Below, in pieces: positions 47,515-55,573 of a stretch of 64,000 bases of DNA (positions are counted from its first letter, which is position 1; each line of letters begins with the position of its first letter). A program made the position numbers and the translations under genes. This DNA is from an uncultured Clostridia bacterium (GTDB lineage: Bacteria; Bacillota; Clostridia; Christensenellales; UBA1750), in the NCBI GenBank assembly GCA_904393115.1, contig CAJFMX010000004.1:57240-121239 (forward strand), in the 5' to 3' direction. The notes under the pieces are model-generated. The model had not been told where the DNA came from, did no database searches, and saw only the letters and a list, made by a program, of their open reading frames with translations.

Positions 47515-48462
47515 ATGGGAGTCTACATGGGATTGGACATCGGCGGCACCAAGTGCGCCGCCGTTGCGGGCGTGCTGGAGGGGGAGAACCTGCGCATCCT
47601 CGCGCGCGAGGCGTTTGCGACGCCCCGCAGCCAGGAGGAGGCCATGGACCGCCTCTGCGCGCTGGCCGAGGGTTTGGCCCAGGGGCGGCAGATCCTGGGC
47701 GTGGGCATCAGCTCCGGCGGGCCCATGGACGCGGAGCGGGGAATGCTCTGCAACCCGCCGAACCTGCCCGGGTGGAGCGGGCTGTCGCTCACGGACTATG
47801 CCCGCGCGCGCCTGCACGCGCCGGCGCTCCTCGAAAACGACGCCAACGCCTGCGCGCTGGCCGAGTGGCGCTTTGGCGCGGGCCGCGGCAGCCGTCTTCT
47901 GCTCTTCCTGACGTTCGGCACGGGCCTTGGCGCGGGCATTGTCTGGGAGGGCCGCATCCTGCGCGGCGCAAACGGCAACGCCGGGGAGCTCGGCCACTGG
48001 CGCATGGCGGACTGCGGCCCCGCCGGATACGGCAAGATCGGGTCCTTTGAGGGGTTCTGCTCCGGCGGAGGCCTCGCGCAGCTCGGCCGGCTCTACGGCG
48101 CGGCCTGCGCCCAGCGCGGGGAGCCCGCCGCGTGGATGGAGGGCGAGGTCACGGCAAAATCCCTCGCCGAGGCGGCGCGCGCCGGGGACGCGGCCGCGCA
48201 GGCGGTCTTCCGGGAGAGCGCGCGCACGCTGGGCCGGGGGCTTGCGCTGGTCGTGGACCTGCTCAACCCGGACTGCATCGCCATCGGCTCCGTCTATGCC
48301 CGGTGCGAGGACCTCTTTGCGCAGGAGATGCGCCGTGTGCTCGAGCGCGAGGCCCTGCCGCAGTCGCTTGCGGCCTGCCGCATCGTGCCCGCGCAGCTCG
48401 GCGACCAGATCGGCGACTATGCAGCCCTGTCCCTCGCCGTGGAGGCGGCGGGAAGGGCATAA
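47515..48462 (+). CDS. ROK family sugar kinase
   Basis: Cytoplasmic ATP-dependent kinase of glucose or a related sugar. The ATP loop is GLDIGGTKCAAVAGV near residue 6; the catalytic Asp is in LLENDANACALAEW near residue 104; FGTGLGAGIV near residue 141 and GELGHWRMA near residue 160 are conserved. The zinc motif of most ROK proteins (C-x-C-G-x2-G-C-x-E) is absent: the region reads DCGPAGYGKIGSFEGFCSGGG. This is a subgroup feature as far as I recall, not necessarily inactivation. It has its own promoter. 315 residues. Confidence 0.9.
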   Translation: MGVYMGLDIGGTKCAAVAGVLEGENLRILAREAFATPRSQEEAMDRLCALAEGLAQGRQILGVGISSGGPMDAERGMLCNPPNLPGWSGLSLTDYARARLHAPALLENDANACALAEWRFGAGRGSRLLLFLTFGTGLGAGIVWEGRILRGANGNAGELGHWRMADCGPAGYGKIGSFEGFCSGGGLAQLGRLYGAACAQRGEPAAWMEGEVTAKSLAEAARAGDAAAQAVFRESARTLGRGLALVVDLLNPDCIAIGSVYARCEDLFAQEMRRVLEREALPQSLAACRIVPAQLGDQIGDYAALSLAVEAAGRA

Positions 48463-48496
48463 AAAATGGCGTGCGGTACGTTCCGCACGCCATTCT
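48463..48496. terminator. Hairpin between the ROK gene and the repeat lipoprotein
   Basis: AATGGCGTGCGG and its complement flank a 6-base loop. On the minus strand TTTTTTAT follows, so it ends the lipoprotein transcript; the plus strand has no T run. Confidence 0.7.
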
Positions 48497-48527
48497 CCGG
48501 AAAGAAAGAGATCTTACGCTCTCCGGA

Positions 48528-48875
48528 TTACGCCGCAGCTTCCGGGGACTCGGCAGGAGTCTCAGACTCGGCCGGGGTCTCGGACTCGGCAGGAGTCTCG
48601 GACTCGGCGGGAGTCTCGGACTCAGCCGGGGTCTCGGACTCGGTGGGAGTCTCGGACTCGGCAGGAGTCTCGGACTCAGCCGGGGTCTCGGACTCGGCGG
48701 GAGTCTCGGACTCAGTGGGAGTCTCGGACTCGGTGGGAGCCGCGCTCTCCTCGGGCTGGGCCGTGGCCTCAGTCGTGGCAGAGGGCGCCTCGGTGGCCTC
48801 CGGTTCCTCCGCGGTGCAGCCGGCGAAGACCGTCAGCATGGCCGCGCAAAGGAGAATGGAAAGGACCTTTTTCAT
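48528..48875 (-). CDS. Repeat-rich lipoprotein, 115 residues
   Basis: A lipoprotein signal peptide (KKVLSILLCAAMLTVFAGCTA, acylated Cys at residue 20) is followed by a Thr/Glu/Ala/Pro-rich region. Residues 50-110 are about ten tandem copies of the hexapeptide S-E-T-P-A/T-E. There is no folded domain. It could be a cell-wall-spanning spacer, or a remnant whose functional domain was lost; the acidic, disordered repeat could also bind cations. The 18-bp DNA repeats make the length prone to change. Confidence 0.75.
   Translation of the reverse strand: MKKVLSILLCAAMLTVFAGCTAEEPEATEAPSATTEATAQPEESAAPTESETPTESETPAESETPAESETPAESETPTESETPAESETPAESETPAESETPAESETPAESPEAAA
48544..48743. repeat. Tandem 18-bp repeats within the lipoprotein gene
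   Basis: About eleven near-identical units of the type GGAGTCTCGGACTCGGCN on the plus strand, with small variants (GCC/GGG, TCAGCC, TCGGTG). They encode S-E-T-P-A/T-E on the minus strand. Confidence 0.9.
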
Positions 48876-48985
48876 CTGGATACACCTCCTGATGCATAGA
48901 TCGTTCTGCTTTCAGAACAATCACATAAGAGACGAAACGCGCGTCTCGGAAGTTGCGTACAAATCGTAAAGAAATCCTATATATC

Positions 48986-49013
48986 TTGTGAACACACGGT
49001 AAAAAACTACAAT
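48986..49013 (+). promoter_or_regulatory. Promoter TTGTGA-N16-TACAAT for the sulfatase gene
   Basis: -35 at 48986-48991 and -10 at 49008-49013. An imperfect GGTAA...TTACC inverted repeat (48999-49019) overlaps the -10. Confidence 0.5.
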
Positions 49014-49057
49014 ATTACCGAATATTAGATATAAAATTTTAGAAGGAGGACGAGAGA

Positions 49058-50359
49058 ATGAACCTGCTCTACCTGCACACCCACGACATGGGACGGTTTA
49101 ACGCCATCTATGGCTACGCCATTCCGACCCCGAACATGCTCCGCGCCGCGCAGGCGTGCGCGGTGTTCCGCAACGCGCACTGCGCCTGCCCGACCTGTTC
49201 GCCCAGCCGCGCGGCCATGCTCACCGGGCAGCTCCCCCACAACAACGGCATGATGGGCCTGGCGCACCGGGGCTTTGCGCTGCGGCGGCCCGAACAGCAC
49301 CTGGCGCAGTTCCTCGGCCGCAACGGGATGGAGACGGCGCTCTGCGGCATCCAGCACGAGGCGGCGGACGTGACGGCGCTCGGCTATGGCCAGGTCCTCG
49401 CGCAGGGCGCGCACAGCGACGCGGAGCGCGCGCAGGAAGCGGTGCGCTTCCTCTCCGCCCGCACGGCGGACAGCGCGCCCTTCTTCCTCTCGGTGGGCTT
49501 TTCCGAGTCGCACCGGGCCTACGCGAAGCACAGCGACATCAACCCGGACTTTGTGCAGGTGCCGCCCTGCCTCCCGGACACGGCCGAGACCCGCGCGGAC
49601 ATGGCCGATTACATGACCAGCGTGCGCGAGGTGGACCGCTGCATGGGGCTGGTGCTGGACGCGCTGCGGGATTCAGGACTGTGGGAGGACACCATCCTGC
49701 TGCTGACGACCGACCACGGCATCGCCTTCCCGCACATGAAGTGCAACCTGTACGACACGGGCACGGGCGTGACCCTGTGCATCAAGCCCGCGGGGAACTG
49801 GTGCACGCCGCGCGCGCTGGACGCCCTCGTCTCCCAGCTGGACGTCTTCCCCACGCTGTGCGACCTGCTGCACCTGGAAAAGCCGGACTGGCTGCAGGGA
49901 ACGTCCCTCCTCCCCCTGCTGTTGGGCGAAAAGGAGGAGGTCCGCGGCGAGCTCGTCACCGAGGTCACCTACCACGCGGCGTACGAGCCCCTGCGCGCGC
50001 TCCGGACCCAGCGCTATACCTACATCCGCCGCTTTGACGAGGAATTCTGCCGGCCGGTGCTGCCCAATATCGACGCCAGCCCCTCCAAGGACCTGGTGGT
50101 CGCCGCGGGCTTTGGCGAAAGGAACCTCCCCGCAGAGGAGCTCTACGACCGGATTCTCGACCCGGCCGAGCGGAACAACCTCGCGGGCAGGGCCGAGGCG
50201 GAGCCCATCCGGCGCCGGATGGCCGAGCGCCTGCGCGTGGCCATGGCGGCCACGGACGATCCCCTGTGCGCTGCGCCCCATGGCCGCGTGCCCGCGCCAA
50301 AGGGCGCGCGCAGCAACCTGCGCAGCGACCTGGAGCCGAACGAGACCGTCTTTGAGTGA
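49058..50359 (+). CDS. Sulfatase, CxPSR type, no signal peptide
   Basis: Hydrolyses a sulfate ester or sulfamate. The formylglycine motif is PTCSPSRAAMLTG with Cys47, which must be matured by an anaerobic radical-SAM enzyme that is not in the window. The N-terminus LLYLHTHDMGRFNAIYGY has the metal-binding His-Asp pattern of a heparan-type sulfatase subgroup. Later motifs are ETALCGIQHEA near residue 90, LLLTTDHGIAFPHMKCNLYD near residue 212 and WLQGTSLLPLL. No signal peptide, so it acts on an imported sulfated sugar. 433 residues. An MFS transporter follows with its own promoter. Confidence 0.9.
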   Translation: MNLLYLHTHDMGRFNAIYGYAIPTPNMLRAAQACAVFRNAHCACPTCSPSRAAMLTGQLPHNNGMMGLAHRGFALRRPEQHLAQFLGRNGMETALCGIQHEAADVTALGYGQVLAQGAHSDAERAQEAVRFLSARTADSAPFFLSVGFSESHRAYAKHSDINPDFVQVPPCLPDTAETRADMADYMTSVREVDRCMGLVLDALRDSGLWEDTILLLTTDHGIAFPHMKCNLYDTGTGVTLCIKPAGNWCTPRALDALVSQLDVFPTLCDLLHLEKPDWLQGTSLLPLLLGEKEEVRGELVTEVTYHAAYEPLRALRTQRYTYIRRFDEEFCRPVLPNIDASPSKDLVVAAGFGERNLPAEELYDRILDPAERNNLAGRAEAEPIRRRMAERLRVAMAATDDPLCAAPHGRVPAPKGARSNLRSDLEPNETVFE

Positions 50360-50385
50360 GGCGCGCGCCTCCTCCCCGCCGGGCC

Positions 50386-50415
50386 TTTACAAGAGGGCGG
50401 AGCCGGGTGTATACT
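50386..50415 (+). promoter_or_regulatory. Promoter TTTACA-N18-TATACT for the MFS gene
   Basis: -35 at 50386-50391 and -10 at 50410-50415. Confidence 0.6.
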
Positions 50416-50452
50416 GAGCACGTATGCGCGAATTTTGGGAGGAAGAGAGACG

Positions 50453-51733
50453 ATGCAGAAGCTCATCTGGTTCTTGCAGAAGAGGAGAATCTTTTTCGGC
50501 TGGGTGGTGGTGGCCTGCGGCATCCTGGTCATGAGCGTGACGCACGGCGTGGTCCAGAACTGCTTCAGCCTCTACATCAAGCCCGTCACCGAGGCGCTGG
50601 GCTTCACCCGCCAGGGCTTCAGCGTCTGCCAGACGCTGACCAACGTCATCTACATGGGCATCGCCCTGTTTTCCGGCAAGATCTTTGAGCGGTTCAAGGT
50701 CCTGGGGCTGATGCGCATCGCCTGCATCGTGCTGCCGGCCGCCTATTTCTGCTACTCCCTCTGCACGCAGCTCTGGATGTTTTACGCGGTCTCGGTGGTC
50801 GTGGGGGTCGCCACGTCCTTCCTGACCTTTTTGCCCTTTACGCTCATCATCTCCAACTGGTTTGAGGACCGGCGCGGCCTGGCCATCGGCATCTGCTTCA
50901 TGGGCAGCGGCCTGGGCGGCATGCTCTTCAACGCCCTGGCCGGCGGCTGGATCGAGGCCTTCGGCTGGCACGCGGTGTTCCGCATCCTCGCCGGCATCCA
51001 GGCGCTGGTCATGATCCCCATCCTCTTCCTCATGCTGCGCGTCTCGCCCCAGGAGGTCGGCCTGCAGCCCCTGGGCAGCGGCCCCGTCGCCAGCGAGGGC
51101 GGCAGCGCGCCGGTCTACGGCCTGACGCTCGCGCAGGCCATGCGCTCCTTCCGCTTCTGGGCGCTGATCTTCACGGCCCTGATCGTGGGCCTGACCTCCA
51201 CCATGCTCTCCAACACCATCGTGCCGCACCTGAGCGACATCGGCTACGCCGCGACCTATGCCTCCGGCGTCATGTCCTGCTACATGGGCCTGCTGGCCGT
51301 GTGCAAGATCCTGCTGGGCGGCATGTACGACCGCCTGGGCATGCGCAAGAGCACGTTCATCTCCGTCTCCGCCATCCTCGTCGGCCTCCTGGGGCTGTAC
51401 TTTGGCGCCTTCCAGCCCATGCACCTGTTCATCGTGGCGGGCGCTGCGCTGGGCTGCGCCGTGGGCACCGTGGCCTACCCCATCCTCACGCAGTCGGCCT
51501 TCGGCACCCGGGCCTATGCCACCATCTATGGCATCATCACCGCGGCCAACTCCCTCGCAAGCTCCGTCTGCCCCATCTTCACCAATTCGGTCTACGATGG
51601 AACCGGGTCCTACAGCCCGGCGCTTGTGACGAGCATCGTGCTGGCCCTCGCGGTGCTGGGCCTGCTCTTCACCATCCGCCCGCTGCGCCCGGAGGAGATG
51701 AACCGTAAACCGGATTTGGAGAAAATGGCTTAA
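50453..51733 (+). CDS. MFS transporter, OFA/monocarboxylate-like
   Basis: Twelve-segment secondary transporter, 426 residues. It starts with RRIFFGWVVVACGILVMSVTHGVVQNCFSLYIKPV, the OFA (oxalate/formate antiporter) type opening. The loop 2-3 signature is weak (FSGKIFERFKVLGLMR), and LLGGMYDRLGMRKSTF is the loop 8-9 copy. The ATG at 50453 has GGGAGGAAGAGAG upstream. It could export or import an organic acid or a sugar acid; the neighbouring sulfatase suggests a sulfated or acidic sugar, but that is only position. Confidence 0.85.
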   Translation: MQKLIWFLQKRRIFFGWVVVACGILVMSVTHGVVQNCFSLYIKPVTEALGFTRQGFSVCQTLTNVIYMGIALFSGKIFERFKVLGLMRIACIVLPAAYFCYSLCTQLWMFYAVSVVVGVATSFLTFLPFTLIISNWFEDRRGLAIGICFMGSGLGGMLFNALAGGWIEAFGWHAVFRILAGIQALVMIPILFLMLRVSPQEVGLQPLGSGPVASEGGSAPVYGLTLAQAMRSFRFWALIFTALIVGLTSTMLSNTIVPHLSDIGYAATYASGVMSCYMGLLAVCKILLGGMYDRLGMRKSTFISVSAILVGLLGLYFGAFQPMHLFIVAGAALGCAVGTVAYPILTQSAFGTRAYATIYGIITAANSLASSVCPIFTNSVYDGTGSYSPALVTSIVLALAVLGLLFTIRPLRPEEMNRKPDLEKMA

Positions 51734-51751
51734 TTGTAAACCAGAATTTTC

Positions 51752-51780
51752 ACCCGCTCTTCACGGAGCGGGTTTTTTTG
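51752..51780 (+). terminator. Terminator of the MFS gene
   Basis: CCCGCTC, 6-base loop, GAGCGGG and seven T. Confidence 0.92.
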
Positions 51781-51864
51781 CAGGCGCCAACATGGGGAAA
51801 TTGCAAAATCTACCCCCGAAAGCGACAAAAAACTCGAAAATCGCATAAATTCCGTTTTTTGCAC

Positions 51865-51893
51865 TTGACTTTGCCTTGATAAAGTTATAAACT
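51865..51893 (+). promoter_or_regulatory. Probable promoter TTGACT-N17-TAAACT of the peptide-use operon
   Basis: -35 at 51865-51870 and -10 at 51888-51893 (a TATAAA two bases earlier has a 15-base spacer). The region is unusually AT-rich for this genome. Confidence 0.55.
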
Positions 51894-51899
51894 AACCAA

Positions 51900-51932
51900 T
51901 AATAAATTATTACCGATGATAATAATTTATTA
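51900..51932. promoter_or_regulatory. 13-bp inverted repeat upstream of the DauR-like gene
   Basis: TAATAAATTATTA (51900-51912) and its exact complement TAATAATTTATTA (51920-51932), with a 7-base spacer, just downstream of the promoter. It is a likely operator, probably for the regulator encoded next to it. Confidence 0.7.
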
Positions 51933-51961
51933 ACTGACATTTTTGAGGAAGGACGTCGCAC

Positions 51962-52615
51962 ATGAACCCAAGGCTGCAGGGGTATGTGCCCCTAGTGAAT
52001 TTCATCGCCGAGGTCGTCGGGCCGAACTGCGAAGTGGTGCTGCACGACCTGAGCGACCTGGAGCATTCCGTCGTGGCCATCAGCGACAACCGGCTGACGG
52101 ACCGGCAGATCGGCAGCAGCATCACGGACTTTGCCCTGCGGGTTCTGCAGAACCGGTGCGACCGGGAGCAGGACTACGTGACGAACTACGCCGGCCAGCC
52201 GCGGGACGAGAGGAGGACCTTCCGCTCCTCCACGCTGTTCATCAAGGACGAGGCGGGGAACACCGTCGGCATGCTGTGCGTGAACGTGGACATCACGGAC
52301 CTGCGCGCGGCGCGCGAGGCGATGGACAAGTTCCTGCTGCAGGACCGGATGTTTTTCCTGGACGAAAGGCAGAAGGCGCACGAAACCTATGCCGAAAGCG
52401 TCGGCGACCTGCTGGAAAACCTGATCCGGGAGACGCGCGAACAGTTCTCCGCGCCGCCGGAGAGCCTGGGCGTTGCGGAGAAGCGGCGCTTCGTCGCCCT
52501 GCTGTCCCAGAAGGGCGGGTTCCTGCTCAAGGGCGCGGTCAGCCGCGCCGCCTCGGTGCTCGGCGTGTCCGAGCAGACGGTCTATCGATACCTCAAGGAC
52601 AGCCCATGTCCATGA
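51962..52615 (+). CDS. YheO/DauR-like PAS transcriptional regulator
   Basis: Residues 1-115 are a PAS-like YheO domain (YVPLVNFIAEVVGPNCEVVLHDLSDLEHSVVAISD, then FRSSTLFIKDEAGNTVGMLCVNVDIT). Residues about 165-217 are a helix-turn-helix (EKRRFVALLSQKGGFLLKGAVSRAASVLGVSEQTVYRYLKD). The layout is that of DauR, the regulator of D-arginine use in Pseudomonas, and of related regulators of D-amino acid or aminopeptide genes. It is the first gene of the large rightward operon and probably senses its substrate. GAGGAAGGACGTCGC precedes the ATG. 217 residues. Confidence 0.88.
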   Translation: MNPRLQGYVPLVNFIAEVVGPNCEVVLHDLSDLEHSVVAISDNRLTDRQIGSSITDFALRVLQNRCDREQDYVTNYAGQPRDERRTFRSSTLFIKDEAGNTVGMLCVNVDITDLRAAREAMDKFLLQDRMFFLDERQKAHETYAESVGDLLENLIRETREQFSAPPESLGVAEKRRFVALLSQKGGFLLKGAVSRAASVLGVSEQTVYRYLKDSPCP

Positions 52616-52665
52616 CCGAACGATCCTGGGCAAATTGATTTTTTTTGAAAAGAGGGAAAAGAACC

Positions 52666-53049
52666 ATGAAAACGCGCATTCACACGGATAAGGCCCCCGC
52701 GGCCATCGGCCCCTACTCCCAGGCGGTTCTTGCCGGGGATTTCCTCTACGTCTCCGGGCAGCTGCCCCTGGACCCGGTCTCCGGCGCGATGGCCGGCGAC
52801 ACCGCCGCCGAGCAGGCGGAGCAGTCCATCCGCAACCTTTCGGCGATCCTGGAGGCGGCGGGGATGACGCTGGACGACGTGGTCAAGACCACCGTGCTCC
52901 TTGCGGACATCGCGGACTTTGCCGCGGTCAACGAGGTCTACGCCAAGCACTTTACGGGCGCGGTCCTGCCCGCCCGCGCAGCCTTCGCCGTGCGCGACCT
53001 GCCCAAGGGCGCCAAGGTGGAGATCGAGCTTGTGGCCTACAAGGGCTGA
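52666..53049 (+). CDS. RidA family reactive imine deaminase
   Basis: Hydrolyses 2-aminoacrylate and other enamine/imine intermediates made by PLP enzymes, releasing ammonia and the keto acid. Features: APAAIGPYSQAVLAGDFLYVSGQLPLDP at the start, SIRNLSAILEAAGMTLDDVVKTTVLLADI near residue 55, and VLPARAAFAVRDLPKGAKVEIELVA with the carboxylate-binding Arg near residue 104. The ATG at 52666 follows AGAGGGAAAAG. 127 residues. It fits an operon with an aminotransferase. Confidence 0.92.
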   Translation: MKTRIHTDKAPAAIGPYSQAVLAGDFLYVSGQLPLDPVSGAMAGDTAAEQAEQSIRNLSAILEAAGMTLDDVVKTTVLLADIADFAAVNEVYAKHFTGAVLPARAAFAVRDLPKGAKVEIELVAYKG

Positions 53050-53068
53050 AAATCGGAGGGAAAACGCG

Positions 53069-54298
53069 ATGATGACGGTCAAGGAGCAGTACAGGCTCCA
53101 CGATGAGATCCTCAAGGACCGCCTGGAGAACCTCATGCCCGCCCTGCTTGCGGAGTGCGGGGTCGAGATGTGGGTGGTCCTCTCCAAGGAATACAACGAA
53201 GACCCGGTCTTCCGCACGCTGGTGCCCGCGCTCGTCAAGAACGCCAGCCGCGTGACCTGCCTGGTCTTCTGCCGGAACAAGGACGGCTCGTACGAGGCGC
53301 TCAACGTCTCCCGGCCGAATCCCCGCTTTGACGGCTACTACAAGCAGGCCATGAACCGCAAGGACGACGTCTTCGAGGCGCTCAACCACCTGATCGCCAA
53401 GAAGAAGCCCGCCAAGGTCCACGTGGACATCTCCAACGAGTGCGCCCTGGCCGACGGCCTGAGCAAGAACCTCTACGACCGGCTGCAGACGGCGCTCTGC
53501 GGCAGCGTGCCGCTGGTGAGCGCGGAGGAGATCGTCATCCGCTGGATCGAGACGCGCACCGCCCGCGAGATGGAGCTCTATCCCATGATCTACAAGCTCT
53601 CCATGGACGTCGTGGACGAGGTGTTCTCCGCGGACTTCATTAAGCCCGGCGTCACCACCACCACGGACGTGGAGTGGGGCATCATGCAGCGCATCAACGA
53701 CTACGGCCTGCCCTTCTGGTTTGCGCCGGACATCGACCTGCAGCGCAAGGGCGGCGACGACTTCCGCATGAGCGGCGTGGTCATCGAGGAGGGCGACATC
53801 GTCCACTGCGACATGGGCCTGACCTGCCTGGGCCTGCACACCGATACCCAGCGCAACGTCTACATCGGCAGAAAGGGCGAAACCGAGATCCCCGCCGGAA
53901 TCCTCGCGGCCTTCCGGACCGGCAACCGGTTCCAGGACATCGTCCGCTCCTCCTTTGCGGTGGGCAAGACCGGCAACGAGATCTTCTTTGAAGCCATGGA
54001 AAAGGCCAAGGCCGAGGGCATCCAGGCCATGAGCTACTGCCACCCCATCGGCACCTATGGCCACAGCGCCGGCCCCTCGGTCGGCATGTACGACAACCAG
54101 GGCTTCGTCCCCGGCCACGGCGAGCTCGTCATGCACGACAACACCTGCTACGCGCTGGAGCTCAACATCACGCAGAACGTGCCCGAGTGGGACAACCAGC
54201 CCGTGTGCATGATGCTGGAGGAGACGATCGGCTTCTCCGGCGGCAAGACCTTCTTCCTGGACGACAAGCGCGAGATCCTCCGCTTTGTCCGCACCTAA
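53069..54298 (+). CDS. M24 family metallopeptidase, Xaa-Pro peptidase-like (first copy)
   Basis: Binuclear-metal peptidase or a creatinase-like amidinohydrolase. The N-terminal domain (about residues 1-160) is followed by a pita-bread domain with GVVIEEGDIVHCDMGLTCLGLHTDTQRNVYIG near residue 235 (two metal Asp), a His in SYCHPIGTYGHSAGPSVGMYD near residue 325, and Glu in ALELNITQNV and LEETIGFS near the end. ATG 53069 has GGAGGG upstream. 409 residues. Differences from the second copy (60615) imply another substrate. Confidence 0.85.
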   Translation: MMTVKEQYRLHDEILKDRLENLMPALLAECGVEMWVVLSKEYNEDPVFRTLVPALVKNASRVTCLVFCRNKDGSYEALNVSRPNPRFDGYYKQAMNRKDDVFEALNHLIAKKKPAKVHVDISNECALADGLSKNLYDRLQTALCGSVPLVSAEEIVIRWIETRTAREMELYPMIYKLSMDVVDEVFSADFIKPGVTTTTDVEWGIMQRINDYGLPFWFAPDIDLQRKGGDDFRMSGVVIEEGDIVHCDMGLTCLGLHTDTQRNVYIGRKGETEIPAGILAAFRTGNRFQDIVRSSFAVGKTGNEIFFEAMEKAKAEGIQAMSYCHPIGTYGHSAGPSVGMYDNQGFVPGHGELVMHDNTCYALELNITQNVPEWDNQPVCMMLEETIGFSGGKTFFLDDKREILRFVRT

Positions 54299-54328
54299 AA
54301 AAAGCCCAGAGGAAGGAGCTTCCCGAAT

Positions 54329-55558
54329 ATGGACATTCGACTGAAGATGCGCGAGGGCTTCCGCGGCCTGCAGGGCGGCCTGTTCGGCAAGGTGGAAAAG
54401 GCGGACGTGGGCGGCGCGGCCGAGGAGGTGCAGCGCGCCGGCGGCGACATGCTCGGCTGGGCCGACCCCTTCATGCCGGACGACTGCATGCCCGCGGCGG
54501 TCAAGGCCATCGCGATCGACCGCATTGAAAAGGGCCTGAGCGCGCACTACACCCATCCCGTGGGCGACGCGGAGCTCAAGGCGGCCATCGCCCGCAAGCT
54601 CGCGCGGCAGAACGGCCTCTCCGTCGTGCCGGAGCGCAATATCCTCATCACCCCGGGATCGGATTCCGGCCTGCTGTTTGCGATGATGCCCTTCATCGAG
54701 CCGGGCGACGAGGTGCTCGTGCCGGACCCCAGCTACCCCAGCAACTTCCTGAACCCCAAGCTCCTGGGCGGCAGGGCCGTCTCCGTCCTCCTGGACGAAG
54801 CGAACGGCTTCCGCCTCACCCGCGCGGCGCTGGAGGCCGCCCTCTCCCCCCGCACGAAGATGGTGCTGCTGACCAACCCCAACAACCCCACGACCACGGT
54901 CTTTTCCCGGGAGGAGATGACCATGCTCGCGGAGTTTGTGATCGAGCACGACCTCGTCGCGGTGGTGGACCAGGCGTTTGAGGACTTCCTCTTCGACGGC
55001 CGGGAGATGGTGACGCTGGCCGCCCTGCCCGGCATGTGGGAGCGGACCGTCACGGTCTGCTCCGTGTCCAAGGGCATGGCCCTGAGCGGCGTGCGCGTGG
55101 GATACCTCGTCGCGGACGACCACATCATGGACGTGCTCTACGGCTGCGCGGTCAACGTCATCGGCGCGACGAACTCGACATTCCAGGCGGCCGTGGCCTA
55201 CGCCATGGACCACCCCGAGTTCATGACCGAGGGGTATTATCCGATCTTTGAAGAGCGGCGCCGGCGCGTGCACGAGCTCCTCAGCGGAATCCCGGGCGTC
55301 AAGACCCAGCTTCCGCAGAGCGCGTTCCTGACCTGGGTGGACGTTTCCGCCCTGGGCACGGCCGGGGAGGTCGCCTCCTACCTCATGCGGGAGGCAAAGG
55401 TCTGCGTCAACGAGGGCGGGCCCTACGGCCGGCAGGGCGCGGGGCACATCCGCATCGTGCACGGCTGCTTCCAGGACTCGCAGCGCATCTACCGCGCCAT
55501 GGAGCGCGTGCGCGCGGCCCTCATCCAGCTTGGAAGGGAAAAAGGACTCGCACAATAG
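54329..55558 (+). CDS. PLP-dependent aminotransferase, class I/II
   Basis: Fold-type I aminotransferase. Motifs: LSAHYTHPVGDAELKAAIARKL near residue 70, ITPGSDSGLLFAMMPFIEPGDEVLVPDPSYPSN near residue 106, LTNPNNPTTTVFSREE near residue 182, and the PLP Lys in SVSKGMALSGVRVGYLV near residue 248; the substrate Arg is near HIRIVHG. 409 residues. It has no close specificity marks. In this operon it would transaminate the amino acid released by the peptidases. Confidence 0.9.
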   Translation: MDIRLKMREGFRGLQGGLFGKVEKADVGGAAEEVQRAGGDMLGWADPFMPDDCMPAAVKAIAIDRIEKGLSAHYTHPVGDAELKAAIARKLARQNGLSVVPERNILITPGSDSGLLFAMMPFIEPGDEVLVPDPSYPSNFLNPKLLGGRAVSVLLDEANGFRLTRAALEAALSPRTKMVLLTNPNNPTTTVFSREEMTMLAEFVIEHDLVAVVDQAFEDFLFDGREMVTLAALPGMWERTVTVCSVSKGMALSGVRVGYLVADDHIMDVLYGCAVNVIGATNSTFQAAVAYAMDHPEFMTEGYYPIFEERRRRVHELLSGIPGVKTQLPQSAFLTWVDVSALGTAGEVASYLMREAKVCVNEGGPYGRQGAGHIRIVHGCFQDSQRIYRAMERVRAALIQLGREKGLAQ

Positions 55559-55573
55559 GGAGGTTTGAGCGAT

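Noticed and set aside
48544..48743. Regular repeats as a possible CRISPR array
   Set aside because: Units are contiguous 18-bp copies without spacers and encode a hexapeptide repeat.
48466..48969. Plus-strand frame with repeated SDSAGV units
   Set aside because: It is the complement of the 18-bp repeats of the lipoprotein gene; only the minus strand gives a signal peptide, lipobox and start site.
51884..51896. GTTATAAACTAAC resembling the operator at 17863
   Set aside because: The GTTAG arm is missing and the spacing is off by one base; the similarity is probably due to AT-richness around the -10.
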